A stretch of DNA of 64,000 nt from Lonicera japonica (Eukaryota; Streptophyta; Magnoliopsida; Dipsacales; Caprifoliaceae), in NCBI GenBank assembly GCA_021464415.1, contig CM038467.1, forward strand, positions 47,367,715-47,431,714. Reading direction: 5' to 3'. The translations under genes and the position numbers were made by a program. Under the pieces are notes generated by a model. It did not search any database and was not told where the DNA came from. It saw only the letters and a list, made by a program, of their open reading frames with translations. Position 1 is the stretch's first letter. Each line of letters opens with the position of its first letter. This document shows, in pieces, positions 47,429-57,654 of this stretch.

Positions 47429-47996
47429 TGTAATACCCCGTACTTTAATTTGTTGTAAACTTGGTTGGATGTAGTCTGTGAAAGGAGAAATGTCGTATTA
47501 TGGAGCCTCATAGTGTTTTAACGCTTCATACTAGTTGTATTAGCTTCCTTATACTCATGTGAATGATTGTCAGGTGATTGGAATGGTCGAAATTGATTTC
47601 GGTTTAAAAATCATGAGTTTTGGCCTTGCGCGATTCTTTGTTTTTAGTCAACTTTGGAGCATCGTAACTTCCTCATCTTTTATCCAATTTAGCTGTTGTT
47701 TGTTCCTACTTCTAGGTTTCATACCATTCTACAACTTTTGTGTTTTGACCGAAGTCCAATTCACACTCTCGCTAAATTCTGGTTATTCGATAGCGCTTTG
47801 ACAAAGCGCTGTCTTCGGTGAATTTTTGAGAATTTTTTTTTCAGAATTTGAGAAAACTTCCTTTTAAGAAGTTGTAGATATTTGAATTATCTTTTTGTGG
47901 ACATAAAGATCACTTCAATCAGAGTTTCAAGCAAAAATTTATGGTAGAATTACCAACAGTGCTTCAGATCCAAAATGCTTGTGTCGGTAGTGGACT

Positions 47997-48034
47997 CCAT
48001 GATCGATCATGGGGGAGACCATAATCGATCATGG
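47997..48034. repeat. Palindrome pair in the solo LTR, ATCGAT core, 22 bp apart
   Basis: CCATGATCGATCATGG is a perfect 16 bp palindrome at 47997-48012; CCATAATCGATCATGG, one mismatch, lies at 48019-48034. Centres are exactly 22 bp apart. The pair sits about 570-605 bp from the LTR start, the same place as the ACCGGT cluster in the homologous LTR. Confidence 0.92.
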
Positions 48035-48949
48035 TGCAACAGTAAGTCAGTTTTGACCACTTTTACGCCATTTTAAGCCTCATCTTCCCCTATTTTCGAG
48101 CCACCACCTCAGAGGAAGTTAGAAAGACATAAGAGCTCGTTTTTAAGGGTTCTTGGAGAGATTTTTACACATCCTTCATTCTTAATCCAAGATCAAAGCT
48201 CCAAATCACTTAAATCCACTTCTAAAGCACTATTCATCATTTCCTACCTTGATAATTTTCCATGGGAGCTCGAGGGAAGCTAAGGCCGCATGGATTGAAG
48301 TTTAAACTTCATCTATTTGGGGGTTTTGTTATTCTAGGAGCACGGTGACGCGAGAGATTTAAGGTTTTACCGGACAAAGCTTCGATTATCATCTTTTCTT
48401 CTCTCTTTTGGTCTACAACTTGAGGTAGGGGTTTATATCTTTTCAAAACTCTCAAGTATGATTTTATTTACCGAAAGGTGAATGATTTTATATATCTATG
48501 TAATGTAGAGCACATATTTCTTGTTTTTGATATACTAGAATGATTTATACAAGTATGATTACTAATGAAATTATGGTTTATGATGTTTAAAACTGTAAGC
48601 ATGTAACTTGGAACAGAATATGCCATTTACATTCACTATATGTATATTATTTGCATCATATGATCTATTCCTCGGGTGTATGGATTTTATTTATTATTAT
48701 AAGGATTGATTGATGGCTTATATACACCAAGAAATAGGGAATGAAATTGGTTATAGTGTAAATGACATAAGTTGTTTCAATATTCATCCTTTAGCACGTG
48801 TATTGCCATTAATAGCATAAAAGTGTTCAAAATGAAGCAATATATGCCATTTAAACTTGAGACTTAGTATTATTTGATCTCTATGGTTGCCCTTGAGGGT
48901 GTATATACAATTATATGAGGAAAATGGTTGATAAAAGATTGTGTATACA

Positions 48950-50461
48950 TGTGAGAATCCGCAAATGCGACCCCTGGGTCTCGCTCCCGTTCTTTGGGCG
49001 TCTGAAACATCGAAAAATATTTCGTCGTTCCATTTGCTTCTACCGTTGTCAATAATTCATATCAGGTGTCCCTCTATCCTATTTCTAGATGCAAGAGGGT
49101 TCGTTCAGAGTTGCCAATACGTTTTACGAGAAAACGGACAAAATATTTGTGTAAGAGGAAAGGCTACAGATAAGCCTTTCTTTACACGTTTGTTTACAAA
49201 ACCAGGATTCTATAGGATTCGAAAACTACGTTACGAATTGGGAAGGTGTTAAGCACCCGCTCCGCCCTTTCGGTCTCTAGTGGTCTTATACGTTTATTTT
49301 ATGTTGAAAAACTTGGATGCTTTTACTGACAGTCTACTACTTTCCAAGTAAAAAACCCTAATTTTTTGGATGAAAACCTTTGTGTTCCGATATCCGATGT
49401 TTTTGTTTTCGAAAGATGAAGATACAAATGACAAAGCTTTTTATTTAAGAGAGAGAGTTTTCCCGTTTTATTTTCTCAGATAATGACGATTTTCTCGGGT
49501 TTTAATTTCTTTTGAAAAAGTTCGGATCTTGTATCGAGACTAATTTAATATGGAATTAGAACTCTTGAGGGGAGTTCTACCAGACATATCACAATCTATG
49601 GAAGAGACAGGATATACCGGGTTTTTAATTCCTAAGTAAGTTTTACCTGTCCGGGTTTTAAAAACAGAATTTTATCCGGATGATAATGTACTTACTCTTC
49701 TGATTTTGCAAATGGTTTTATCAGGGTCCTTTGTTTTGAAAACGGTAGACTATTTATAACCTGGCAATAAGTTTATTCAAAATAAAACGTGGACAGAACA
49801 ACGGAAGTAAAACAAATACAGAGATATATAATTTAAATACTAGAAGGGATTTTCTTTACCTTCCCGTCGATAATAATAATAAGAAAGAAAATATAATACG
49901 GCAGAGAGATCTCCAGCGATAATGATCTTTTCCTTCTTCAGATATTTTCGAGAATTCGATTCCAGAAGCGGGACACGTCGAGCATCGGGAATAGATTCGA
50001 TAATTCTTCAGAAATAAGATTATAATATAAAATACTTGACGAGAGACTAGAAAATCAGATATAAGCCAATAATTCTTCAATCCCAAATTGCTGTCCTTGA
50101 ACCCTTGGTGGTGTTGGCCTATTTATAGTGCTCGGGGAGGATTGTCGAGCGACATTTCCCCATAAAGGGCAAGTGTCGCGTGACATGTTGAGCAATGTCG
50201 CGCGACAAACAGCTGAAGTGACCCTTCTGACATATTGATTTGTCAGGAAGTGGTTGGTCTGGGTCAGAGGGGTTTGTCGTGCGACATAAGGAAGATTGTC
50301 GCTCGACATTTGGATTTGTCGCGCGATAATTAACCTTAAAAACATGTTTGTTGGCCAATAAGGGCAGTTTCAGGTGTTCGGGTGGGTCCCGAACTCCAAA
50401 AACTGTACTTCTCGAAGGTCGTTTAGGGTTCTTGCGGGGGTCACGGATCAGGGTGTCTACA
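48950..50461 (-). mobile_element. Solo LTR nested in the solo LTR, 1512 bp, TSD ATACA
   Basis: The insertion is bounded by TGTGAGAATCC and GGGTGTCTACA on the plus strand, with ATACA on both sides (48945-48949, 50462-50466). A TATAAATAG box on the minus strand (about 50127-50119) suggests minus orientation, start TGTAGACACCC. Text such as GTTAAGCACCC near 49250 resembles gypsy LTRs of the Tat/Ogre type; lineage uncertain. No coding domain. Confidence 0.87.
50143..50328. repeat. Six TGTCGNNCGACA palindromes just upstream of the TATA box
   Basis: Copies lie at 50143-50154, 50174-50185, 50196-50207, 50275-50286, 50297-50308 and 50317-50328. Centre distances are 31, 22, 79, 22 and 20 bp. Inner two bases vary (AG, CG, TG, CT) while outer arms are kept with few changes. 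In the LTR's own (minus) orientation the cluster ends about 15 bp before TATAAATAG. Confidence 0.9.
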
Positions 50462-51768
50462 ATACACAGCAAGGAACATAGGTGAATGATTCATAGAGTT
50501 TACATGGCATATGTTGTTTTTGGAGTATATATGGAGCATGTTAAGCATGAATTGCATATTATGCATTATTATCGTGTCAACCCAGCAATATGGCAGTATT
50601 CTAGCAAGTTCGAATCTCTCTTATAGCATATGGCACGAAGGTTGTTTCACACGGAGTTTATATTTCTTTATCTATGAATTATGCTCGAGGCGGAGTATCC
50701 GGATGCTAGACATATTCTTATTTCTCATGGCAATTCATGAAAGCTTCATTTCTATCTTAATATTATCTTATCGGATACGATTGGTTGATTGATTTCTTGA
50801 TAATGATTGTGCTTGGTCATGAATGACCATGGTGATATGAATTCTGTATGAATATCTGTCTTCATAGTGCTTGCCAGGATGGGAAAATAGGCAAGGCCCG
50901 GTGCCCATGGGTTGAAAAGCCCTAAACCCCTGGGGAATATTATTTGGCCGCCTACAAGCCACCGGCGAAAAACTAGGGAACCTAGGCATTGGCAACGCAC
51001 CATGGATTCGATTCTTTTCTATAGAAGATGGACAGGTTGTTGTTCCACTTCCTGGGTATGATAATATTAGTATGCCGTTTTGACGCAACGGATTATATAT
51101 TATGACTCTAGTTCGGATTCTTGTTGAAAAGGACTATGGACATTTTCTTGGACTGGATGAATTTCATAAAGTCATGTTGGTTTGGTTCTCATTGGCATGT
51201 ATCGTCAAGGGTTGGAGATGGGTTGACACAAAAAGGAGGTAACCTGCATATGCATGGGCAAGCATCATTTTTGTGAAATCATGATATTTACTTGGACTAC
51301 TAGTTGAAGTATAAATTATCAATAATTTATGATTATGTTTTTCAAACAAGTTATCCCCTATTTTTGCCCCCTATTGAGCTATGAGCTCACCCCATTTTCT
51401 AACTAATATAGGTACACAGGGGACAAGTAAGGCTAACAAGACTCTGGGTTCGGGAACGAAGTAGATGGCTCTGATACGAATCATTTTTGTTGTGTATATG
51501 TTCTTGCGGGAAGCCACGACTAGCCCGGAGGGTTGTAAATTATTTTTGAACTTACTTAGTTGGTTTTGTATAACGGTTATATGCATGTATGTATGTTTGT
51601 GTACAATACTATCATCTTACGTCTTGCAAATTAACATGTATGATATTTACGGTTTGAATTTATTTGTGTATATACATAAATACTCATTTTAGTCAGTCTA
51701 AGATGGGTTAGTAGCACTCCAGGTCTTAGTTATGGTGTTATCCCAATAATTAAGGTGGGGGTGTTACA

Positions 51769-52762
51769 TCATCAGATATCCTTGTTCGGTCCCTACCAGG
51801 AAGCCATGGCGTTTATCACAACGATGGGCTTGTATTCCTATAAGGTTATGCCTTTCGGCCTTAAGAATGCAGACGCCATATACCAGAGGCTTTATAACAA
51901 AGATGTTCAGAGAAGAGATCGGCAAATCCATGGAGGTATACGTGGATGAAATGTTAGTGAAGAGCAAAAAGGCAATCGATCATGTCTCCGATTTGGAAAA
52001 AAAAATTAGATACTAAGACACTACAAGATAAAGTTGAATGCAACAAAATGCACATTTGGGGTCAGCTCTGGAAAATTCCTGGGTTTTCTAGTGGATAGTA
52101 GGGGCATCAAAGTGAACCTGGAGAAAATACAGGCGTTACAGAACATCAAAGCACCAAAGAACCTCAAAGAAATGCAGATCTTAGCTAGTATGATCGATTT
52201 TTTGAATTGCTTTATTTTGAAATGTTTGGATATATGTCAATCGTTTTTCAAGGTGCTTAAAAAGGCAAAAAAATTCATGTGGGATGAAGAGTGATATAAA
52301 GCGTTGGCTGACTTAAAAGCATATCTGAGCAATCCGCCTCTCATATCTATCCCAATGCCCAATGAACAATTGTTTGTGTATCTCTCGTCATCTTCGAAGG
52401 CTGCCAGTGCTGCCCTGATTAGGGAGCATGAAGGGATCCAAAAACCTGTTTACTATGTCAACAAGAGTTTGGTCGCAGCCGAAATGAATTATCTACCGAT
52501 AGAAAAACTTGTACTCGCTCTTATTACGGCATCTCGGCGGCTTCACCATTACTTTGATGCCTACCTAATCAAGGTTTTTACTTCCACGCCGATGACGGTA
52601 TCCCTGCGCAAAGCTAATTTATTTGAGTGCATGGAACGTTGGTCCGTAGAGCTGGGCCGTTTTCACATCGAATATGAGCCACAAACAGCGATAAAGGGGC
52701 AAGTGTTGGATGATTTCATTGACGAATTCACTAATTGTCCTACGACACCAATCGATCGGTAG
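51769..52762 (+). pseudogene. Tat reverse transcriptase, second part, and RNase H
   Basis: The frame resumes behind the solo LTR: MAFITTMGLYSYKVMPFGLK, then the catalytic box YVDE (51939-51950) in place of YVDD, CTFGVSSGKFLGFLVDSRGI, KFMWDEE, and the retroviral-type RNase H region LFVYLSSSSKAASAALIREH, KPVYYVNKSLVAAE and YLPIEKLVLALI. A frame change near 51955-52025 and a stop at 52292 break it. Confidence 0.88.
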
Positions 52763-52912
52763 TTGGACTTGGCAGTTGCAACAGATAATTCATTATCTAT
52801 TCCAACTCGAAGGCAGAACGGACCAGACATAATGGATGTTAATCCTTTAAAAGTCCATACACTAGAACAAGTGACCGACATGGCCAACCATACCACCACC
52901 TAGAAAGTCGAG

Positions 52913-53300
52913 ACTTGGACTTTATTTATTTATGGGTCTTCAACCAGAGAAGGATCAAGGGTTGAAATCGTACAAAAATTGCCCGACAACACAATCATAG
53001 AACAGGCCATCTAACTAGATTTTTCTTCATGAAATAATGAAGCTGAATATGAAACTTTGATCATGAGTTTGAAAAAGGCAAAGACACTGGGCATCAGGAA
53101 TCTCAATATTCACTGTGACTCTCAGTTAGTGGCAAATCAACTAACGGGAGAATATGCCTCCAGGAATCAAAGAATGGAGGCATACATGAAACTAGCCTAG
53201 AAGTTGTTCAAATAGTTCGACTCGGCATATATCGAAAGGTTTTTCAGAACAAACAACAGTCATGCTGACGCCCTAGCCACTCTCACCTCAGTAATCAATT
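52913..53300 (+). pseudogene. Second (archaeal-type) RNase H of the Tat element
   Basis: Segments TLFIYGSSTREGS, NNEAEYETLIMSLKKAKTLG, NIHCDSQLVANQLTGEY and NSHADALATLTS match the extra RNase H that follows RT in Tat elements. Stops lie near 53013, 53028, 53200 and 53215. It normally removes RNA from RNA:DNA hybrids. Confidence 0.82.
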
Positions 53301-53439
53301 CAGATATGAAAAGGGTAATCAAGGTGGAATTCTTTATTGTACCGAGCACAAAAACTGATAAAGCACGAAATACAGTTTTTATAATAGACTCTGACCTAAG
53401 GGTCTCGTGGATGTATTCGATTGTTCGATACCTCAATGT

Positions 53440-54480
53440 CGGGGAATTGCCCAGCGATAGCTCAAGAGCTTACCGAATCAAGGTACATGCCAACCAATAT
53501 TGGTTATCTCCAAATGACAAGTTATACAAAAGATCGTTCTCTGGTCCCTACATAAAGTGTGTGCATCCGAAGCATATTCAGCAAATATTGCACCAGTTGC
53601 ACGAGGGTGGTTGTGGAAGTCAGACCGGGGGCAGTTCGTTGGCCCACAGAGCAAGAAGCCAAAGTTACAGGTGACCATACATGCAAAAAGATGCACTGGC
53701 TTATGCGAAGAAATGCGATAAATGTCAAAAGCATGCACCTATTATTCATATCCCCGGCATCGAGCTTTGTCCCATCACGAGTCCTCGGCCTTTTGCCCAA
53801 TAGGGGTTAAATTTACTTGGCCCTTTTCCAAAAGCACCTAAGTTCAGAAGATTCTCACTAGTCACAACAGATTATTTCACCAAATGGGTGGAAGCGGAAC
53901 CTCCCATCAATATCGCTAATTCGAATGTAAAGGCTTTCTTATCAAAGAATATTGTTACTCATTTTGGCGTTCTAAAAATCATCGTTGTTGATAATGGCAC
54001 CTAATTTAAAAGCAAGAAGATTTATATATTTTTTGAAAAGCTAGGAATTCGGCAGAGTTTCTCCAGTGTTGCTCACCCTCAAACAAACAGCCAGGCCGAA
54101 TCGTCGAATAAGGTCATTCTTGAAAGACTGAAGAAAACGTTAATCGACACTAAAGGAAATTGGGTGAAAGAATTGCCAAAGGTACTTTGGGCGTTCAGAA
54201 CAAAGTCAAGACGATCCACAGGAGAAACCCCATTCTCTTTGACTTACAACACAGAGGCCATGATCCCTATGGAAGTTAGCCTCCCAACTCTGAAAACTAT
54301 GATGGTAGAGTCAAGAGAAAATGATGCCGCGAAGAAAGAAGCCTTAAATTTTTCTTATAAAAGAGAGAAGCTTCCCTTATTTGATTGGCCAGTTATCAAC
54401 AAATGTTAACAAGACAAAGGAATAACAAGGTGAATCACATAAAATTTCAGATTGGAGAACTTGTTCTTTGAAAAAATATG
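53440..54480 (+). pseudogene. Tat integrase
   Basis: A degraded zinc-binding N-terminus (ILHQLHEGGCGS, YAKKCDKCQKHAP) is followed by the core with TTDYFTKWVEAEP, IIVVDNGT and AHPQTNSQAESSNKVILERL, which hold the D, D and E positions, then WVKELPKVLWAFRTKSRRST and TPFSLTYNTEAMIPMEV. Stops and frame changes occur near 53680, 53806 and 54002. Confidence 0.87.
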
Positions 54481-55359
54481 GGTTTGATGGTTGATCCGAC
54501 TCAGGAAAAATAAGTTGCCAATTGGGAAGGTCCGTACAAGGTAACTGGCATGACCGGGATTAGTGCATACTATTTAAAAAATCAAGATGGTAGACAAATC
54601 CCAAATTCATGTACTATAAACAATCTGAGAACGTACTGTCATTAGCTCTTTTGTTTTATCAAAAAAGGCCATGGCAAAGGACCATTGTCTTTACCGACTT
54701 ATTATTCAAATACAATGAGAAGTTTATTTAATTCACCATTGTGCGAGCCAAAGACCTCCAATGGGGACAAATGTTCAAACAGTCGAGTTGGCCAAAACAG
54801 ACACTCCTGGAAGGCAAGGCTGTTTGAGCCAAACACATGAGTTAATACTTTCACTAAAAGTGTATATGTGTCACTCTCTCAAAAGAAAAATTACCGCTTG
54901 GTAATCGGCCTTGCAGGCCTGTTTAGGTTAGTGCAAACACCAAGGGCGATAAGAGTACTTCGTAAATTTCGCAAGCCTGTTGAGGTCGTTATGAATGTTA
55001 GTGCCTACGAGGCAAATTAAAGGCTGAAACATGCCGACTAAGATGAAATTGATTTAACTATCATACATTTTTAAAGTGAAAATCATGGATAATGAATACT
55101 TAATTAAAATTTATAGCTCCTTGGATTTGGCAAGACCAAGAGGAATGTCTTAAAGGTAATTCGCATGAGTGTGAAAGTTGCTATGATTAGCAATTTGTTT
55201 ATAACACAACAATGCCATAAAACGAGAATTAAACACACTTATACATATACAAATGTATATTGATTCATAAAGTTGTGTATAGAAGATGATTTTGAAGTAA
55301 AAAAAATAGAAAGAAAAATATTCAAAGGAGAGCGAGTTCAATCCAAACGCCTCAGCCTT
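54481..55359. other. Untranslated tail of the Tat element
   Basis: Degraded C-terminal pol text (LIRLRKNKLPIGK near 54495) fades by about 54650. After that no ORF is seen on the plus strand. This fits the long post-pol region of Tat elements. Confidence 0.5.
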
Positions 55360-55615
55360 GCCTAGAGGGTGTTCCTCTCTGTAACAAAGGCATTGTACCA
55401 CCTCCTCATGGTACCATATGCCTCATCTTGGCACTCTTAGAGCTGGTTCGCCGAGTCCAGAGCAGCCCGCAGACGAGTAATCTTTGCGGCAGCATGTGCC
55501 CTATCGACAAGGGCTCTGTCCAACTTATGTCGAGCGCCCTCCAATTCGAAGGTGCGCTCAGCCAACTTCACCTCAAGTCGGTGGATCCTTTCAGAAATCT
55601 CGCCAGACGTAACAG
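55360..55615 (-). pseudogene. Antisense coiled-coil ORF fragment behind Tat pol
   Basis: On the minus strand a frame enters from the gap and reads EISERIHRLEVKLAERTFEL, HKLDRALVDRAHAAAKITRL and AALDSANQ, a clear heptad coiled coil, to a stop at 55437-55439. The same frame continues after the stop with DEAYGTMRRWYNAFVTERNT to a second stop. An antisense ORF between pol and 3' LTR is a known trait of some Tat elements; that this is one is inference. Alternatively it belongs to a sequence hidden in the gap. Confidence 0.55.
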
Positions 55616-55715
55616 NNNNNNNNNNNNNNNNNNNNNNNNNNNNNNNNNNNNNNNNNNNNNNNNNNNNNNNNNNNNNNNNNNNNNNNNNNNNNNNNNNNNN
55701 NNNNNNNNNNNNNNN
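55616..55715. other. Assembly gap, exactly 100 N
   Basis: A run of 100 N, the usual placeholder for a gap of unknown size. It separates the Tat tail from the gag of a second SIRE element, so most of that SIRE element and the Tat 3' LTR may be hidden here. Confidence 0.98.
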
Positions 55716-56019
55716 TTTTATTGTATTCATCCTTAGTCAAAGCACAATGTAATGAATTTAAAGCTTTAGCATTGAATTGAATTTTTCTAATGTCATGTTC
55801 ATCATATTCGGATATAGACTTGGGAATAACTTTTCCCTTATCGTCAGTTTTTGTGATCTCATAAGGTCCAACAAGTGTGACCTTCCATTGTTCAAAATCA
55901 TTTGCTTGTAAAAATGTACACATTCTATTTTTCCAATAGCTATAGTTTTTGCCATCAAACAATGGCGGTCTATAAGTAGAAGTACCTTCTGAAAGGCTGG
56001 TTCCTTGATAATAAGACAT
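55716..56019 (-). CDS. SIRE-type copia gag, N-terminal part, cut by the gap
   Basis: Starting at the ATG at 56019 the frame reads MSYYQGTSLSEGTSTYRPPL, FDGKNYSYWKNRMCTFLQAN, then KSISEYDEHDIRKIQFNAKA and ALTKDEYNK, and runs into the N gap without a stop. This is the UBN2/DUF4219-like gag N-terminus of copia elements. It lies 44 bp behind the primer binding site. What is visible is open, so this copy is younger or better kept than the one at 1-5195. Confidence 0.88.
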
Positions 56020-56062
56020 GATCGAGGACTCTAAGATTTTGAAATCAAAAACAAGAGTACAA

Positions 56063-56074
56063 CCTCTGATACCA
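56063..56074 (-). other. Primer binding site of the second SIRE element
   Basis: On the minus strand TGGTATCAGAGG follows the LTR end by two bases and matches initiator methionine tRNA. Confidence 0.9.
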
Positions 56075-56076
56075 AT

Positions 56077-57654
56077 TGTTGGTCGGATTTCAACCCTAGA
56101 GGGGGGGTGAATAGGGTTTTTGAAACTTAATGCGGAATTTAAAAACTTTTCGAAAATGTTTAAGTAAAACAATTTACTAAACAAATTTATCAAGGAATGT
56201 AAGCAAATAAACAATCAAGCACAAAAGCAAATAATTAAGCAATCTCAAACAATTTAAACAATCAATAATAAAGAGATTGAGTTAGAAAGATTAAACCAAT
56301 CGAAATCCAAGATTTTTTGTCCACACGGTTCGGCTTGTTCCCCCTACTCCGCGCTCGGTTAGTTCTCCGAGAATTTTCACTATAACTGATCTCCTTCCGG
56401 TTGAAGATCAAACCTCTACAAGTGTTGTCGCACACACTCTACAAGTATTGCTACACTACAATACTCTCACAAGATACCCTCTTGCTAACCTTGTGAAATT
56501 TACCTTTCACAAAAACTAAACAAGAATTTACCTTCTTGTTTTTCCTATGAGATTTACCTCTCACAATGAATTCTAAATTGTTTAGTGATTCACACCAATT
56601 TACAATAATTCTCAAGTGTTTAAAAGAATACAATTTGAAGCTCACACTAGAGTTATCCTATTTGATCAAGATAATATAGCTTAAATAAATGATGATTGAT
56701 CAAAAATAATTTCTTGAATCTTTAGATATTGAAGATAGATGAAGAATAGAGTATATGATTGATTCAAGGTGTGTAGAATGAGTTTTAGATGACATATATA
56801 TAGTCCCAAAAGTGATATAGCCGTTTGAGAGGTTTGGTGGAAGTTTGGTACCAAAAATAGTAAAAAATTTGAAATCCAACGGCTATATTCTAGAGCATCA
56901 GTCGACTAAGAAAAACCATCAGTAGACTGATGAACCCTTAGTCGACTGAGCAAGGCTTCTTAGTCGACTGATGGACCCTTAGTCGACTGAGCAAGCTGCT
57001 TAGTCAACTGATGGACTCTACTGCCCAACAGGCCAAAAGGCCAAAAATCCCAATTTTTGCACTTTTGCATATAAGCTCCAAAATCAATTCTAATGCTTTG
57101 GGGACTTCAAAAATAAGTTCCTAAGACACCTATTTTTGGGAAAACTCAAAATATGATCATTTGAATTTAATATGAATTTATTTGAAAACCGGTTTTTGCA
57201 AGAATGATGTTTTCAAAGAAATTTTGATTCAAACTGATTTTGATCAATCTAACAATGATGCAAGTTTATGTTTGAGCTATATATTCAATCAATTAAGAAA
57301 CTTTACATTAATCATAAGCAAACACTCAATTACCGAATAGGTGAGTCTTTAAATGCTTCGATTTGTTTCTTCAAATTGATTCTTCACTTGAAGCTTTTCC
57401 CTTGAAACTTTAGCATATGATCCTTGATCTTTTGTGCTTCATGAGATGCATTGCTATCTTGTGAGTGATGAGAATGATCTTCTTTGACTTGACCAATGCT
57501 TGTAGAGGAATGATCTTGATTCGGATAGATCGGTTTTAGTCCACGAATGATGATCATTGAAATGTGGCTATAATAACTTCAACACATATGTTAAATTACA
57601 CATGATTGATTTATTGTTATTATCAAAATAAGATTAAGACCTACAAGGTCAACA
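56077..57654 (-). repeat. 5' LTR of the second SIRE element, 1578 bp
   Basis: Minus-strand LTR starting TGTTGACCTTG at 57654 and ending CCGACCAACA at 56077, followed by the primer site. It is homologous along its length to the LTR at 3769-5195. A TATA box (GGACTATATATATG) lies near 56805-56792. The LTR start joins a copia pol fragment, so it inserted there; the other flank is hidden by the gap. Confidence 0.92.
56898..57011. repeat. Six-palindrome array in the second SIRE LTR
   Basis: TCAGTCGACTGA-type palindromes lie at 56898, 56919, 56938, 56960, 56979 and 57000 (each 12 bp). Centre spacing is 21, 19, 22, 19 and 21 bp. Four of six keep the GTCGAC core; copies two and six have lost the central CpG. 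The array sits about 100 bp upstream of the TATA box in LTR orientation. Confidence 0.92.

Larger units (their letters stand above)
47429..51768 (+). mobile_element. Tekay-type solo LTR, 4340 bp (2.8 kb native), TSD TCATC
   Basis: The insertion starts TGTAATACCCCGTAC and ends GGTGGGGGTGTTACA, flanked by TCATC (47424-47428 and 51769-51773). Removing it and one TSD makes the RT reading frame of the Tat element continuous, which proves both borders. It has no coding domain. It is homologous to the LTR at 7014-10511. An inverted repeat AGCGCTTTG/CAAAGCGCT lies near 47793-47811. A further LTR is nested at 48950-50461. The ORFs inside have no recognisable product. Confidence 0.93.
44394..55615 (+). 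mobile_element. Tat-type Ty3/gypsy retrotransposon, decayed and interrupted
   Basis: In order it shows gag with a CHHC-like knuckle, protease, RT, RNase H, a second archaeal-type RNase H and integrase, then a non-coding tail and an antisense coiled-coil ORF. The dual RNase H and the antisense ORF behind pol are known for the Tat lineage (Retand-like elements); lineage is inference from motifs. A 4340 bp solo LTR splits RT at 47429-51768. Frames are riddled with stops, mostly TAG/TAA at expected Gln codons. Neither LTR was found; the right end runs into the assembly gap. Confidence 0.85.

Noticed and set aside
48941..49252. 103-residue ORF inside the nested LTR
   Set aside because: It starts at the insertion border and crosses LTR sequence without any protein motif.
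50055..50472. Minus-strand ORFs of 96 and 117 residues
   Set aside because: They lie in the LTR promoter with its palindromes; composition reflects the repeats.
55428..55752. ORFs with X runs on both strands
   Set aside because: They read through the N gap; only the minus-strand parts outside the gap carry recognisable patterns.
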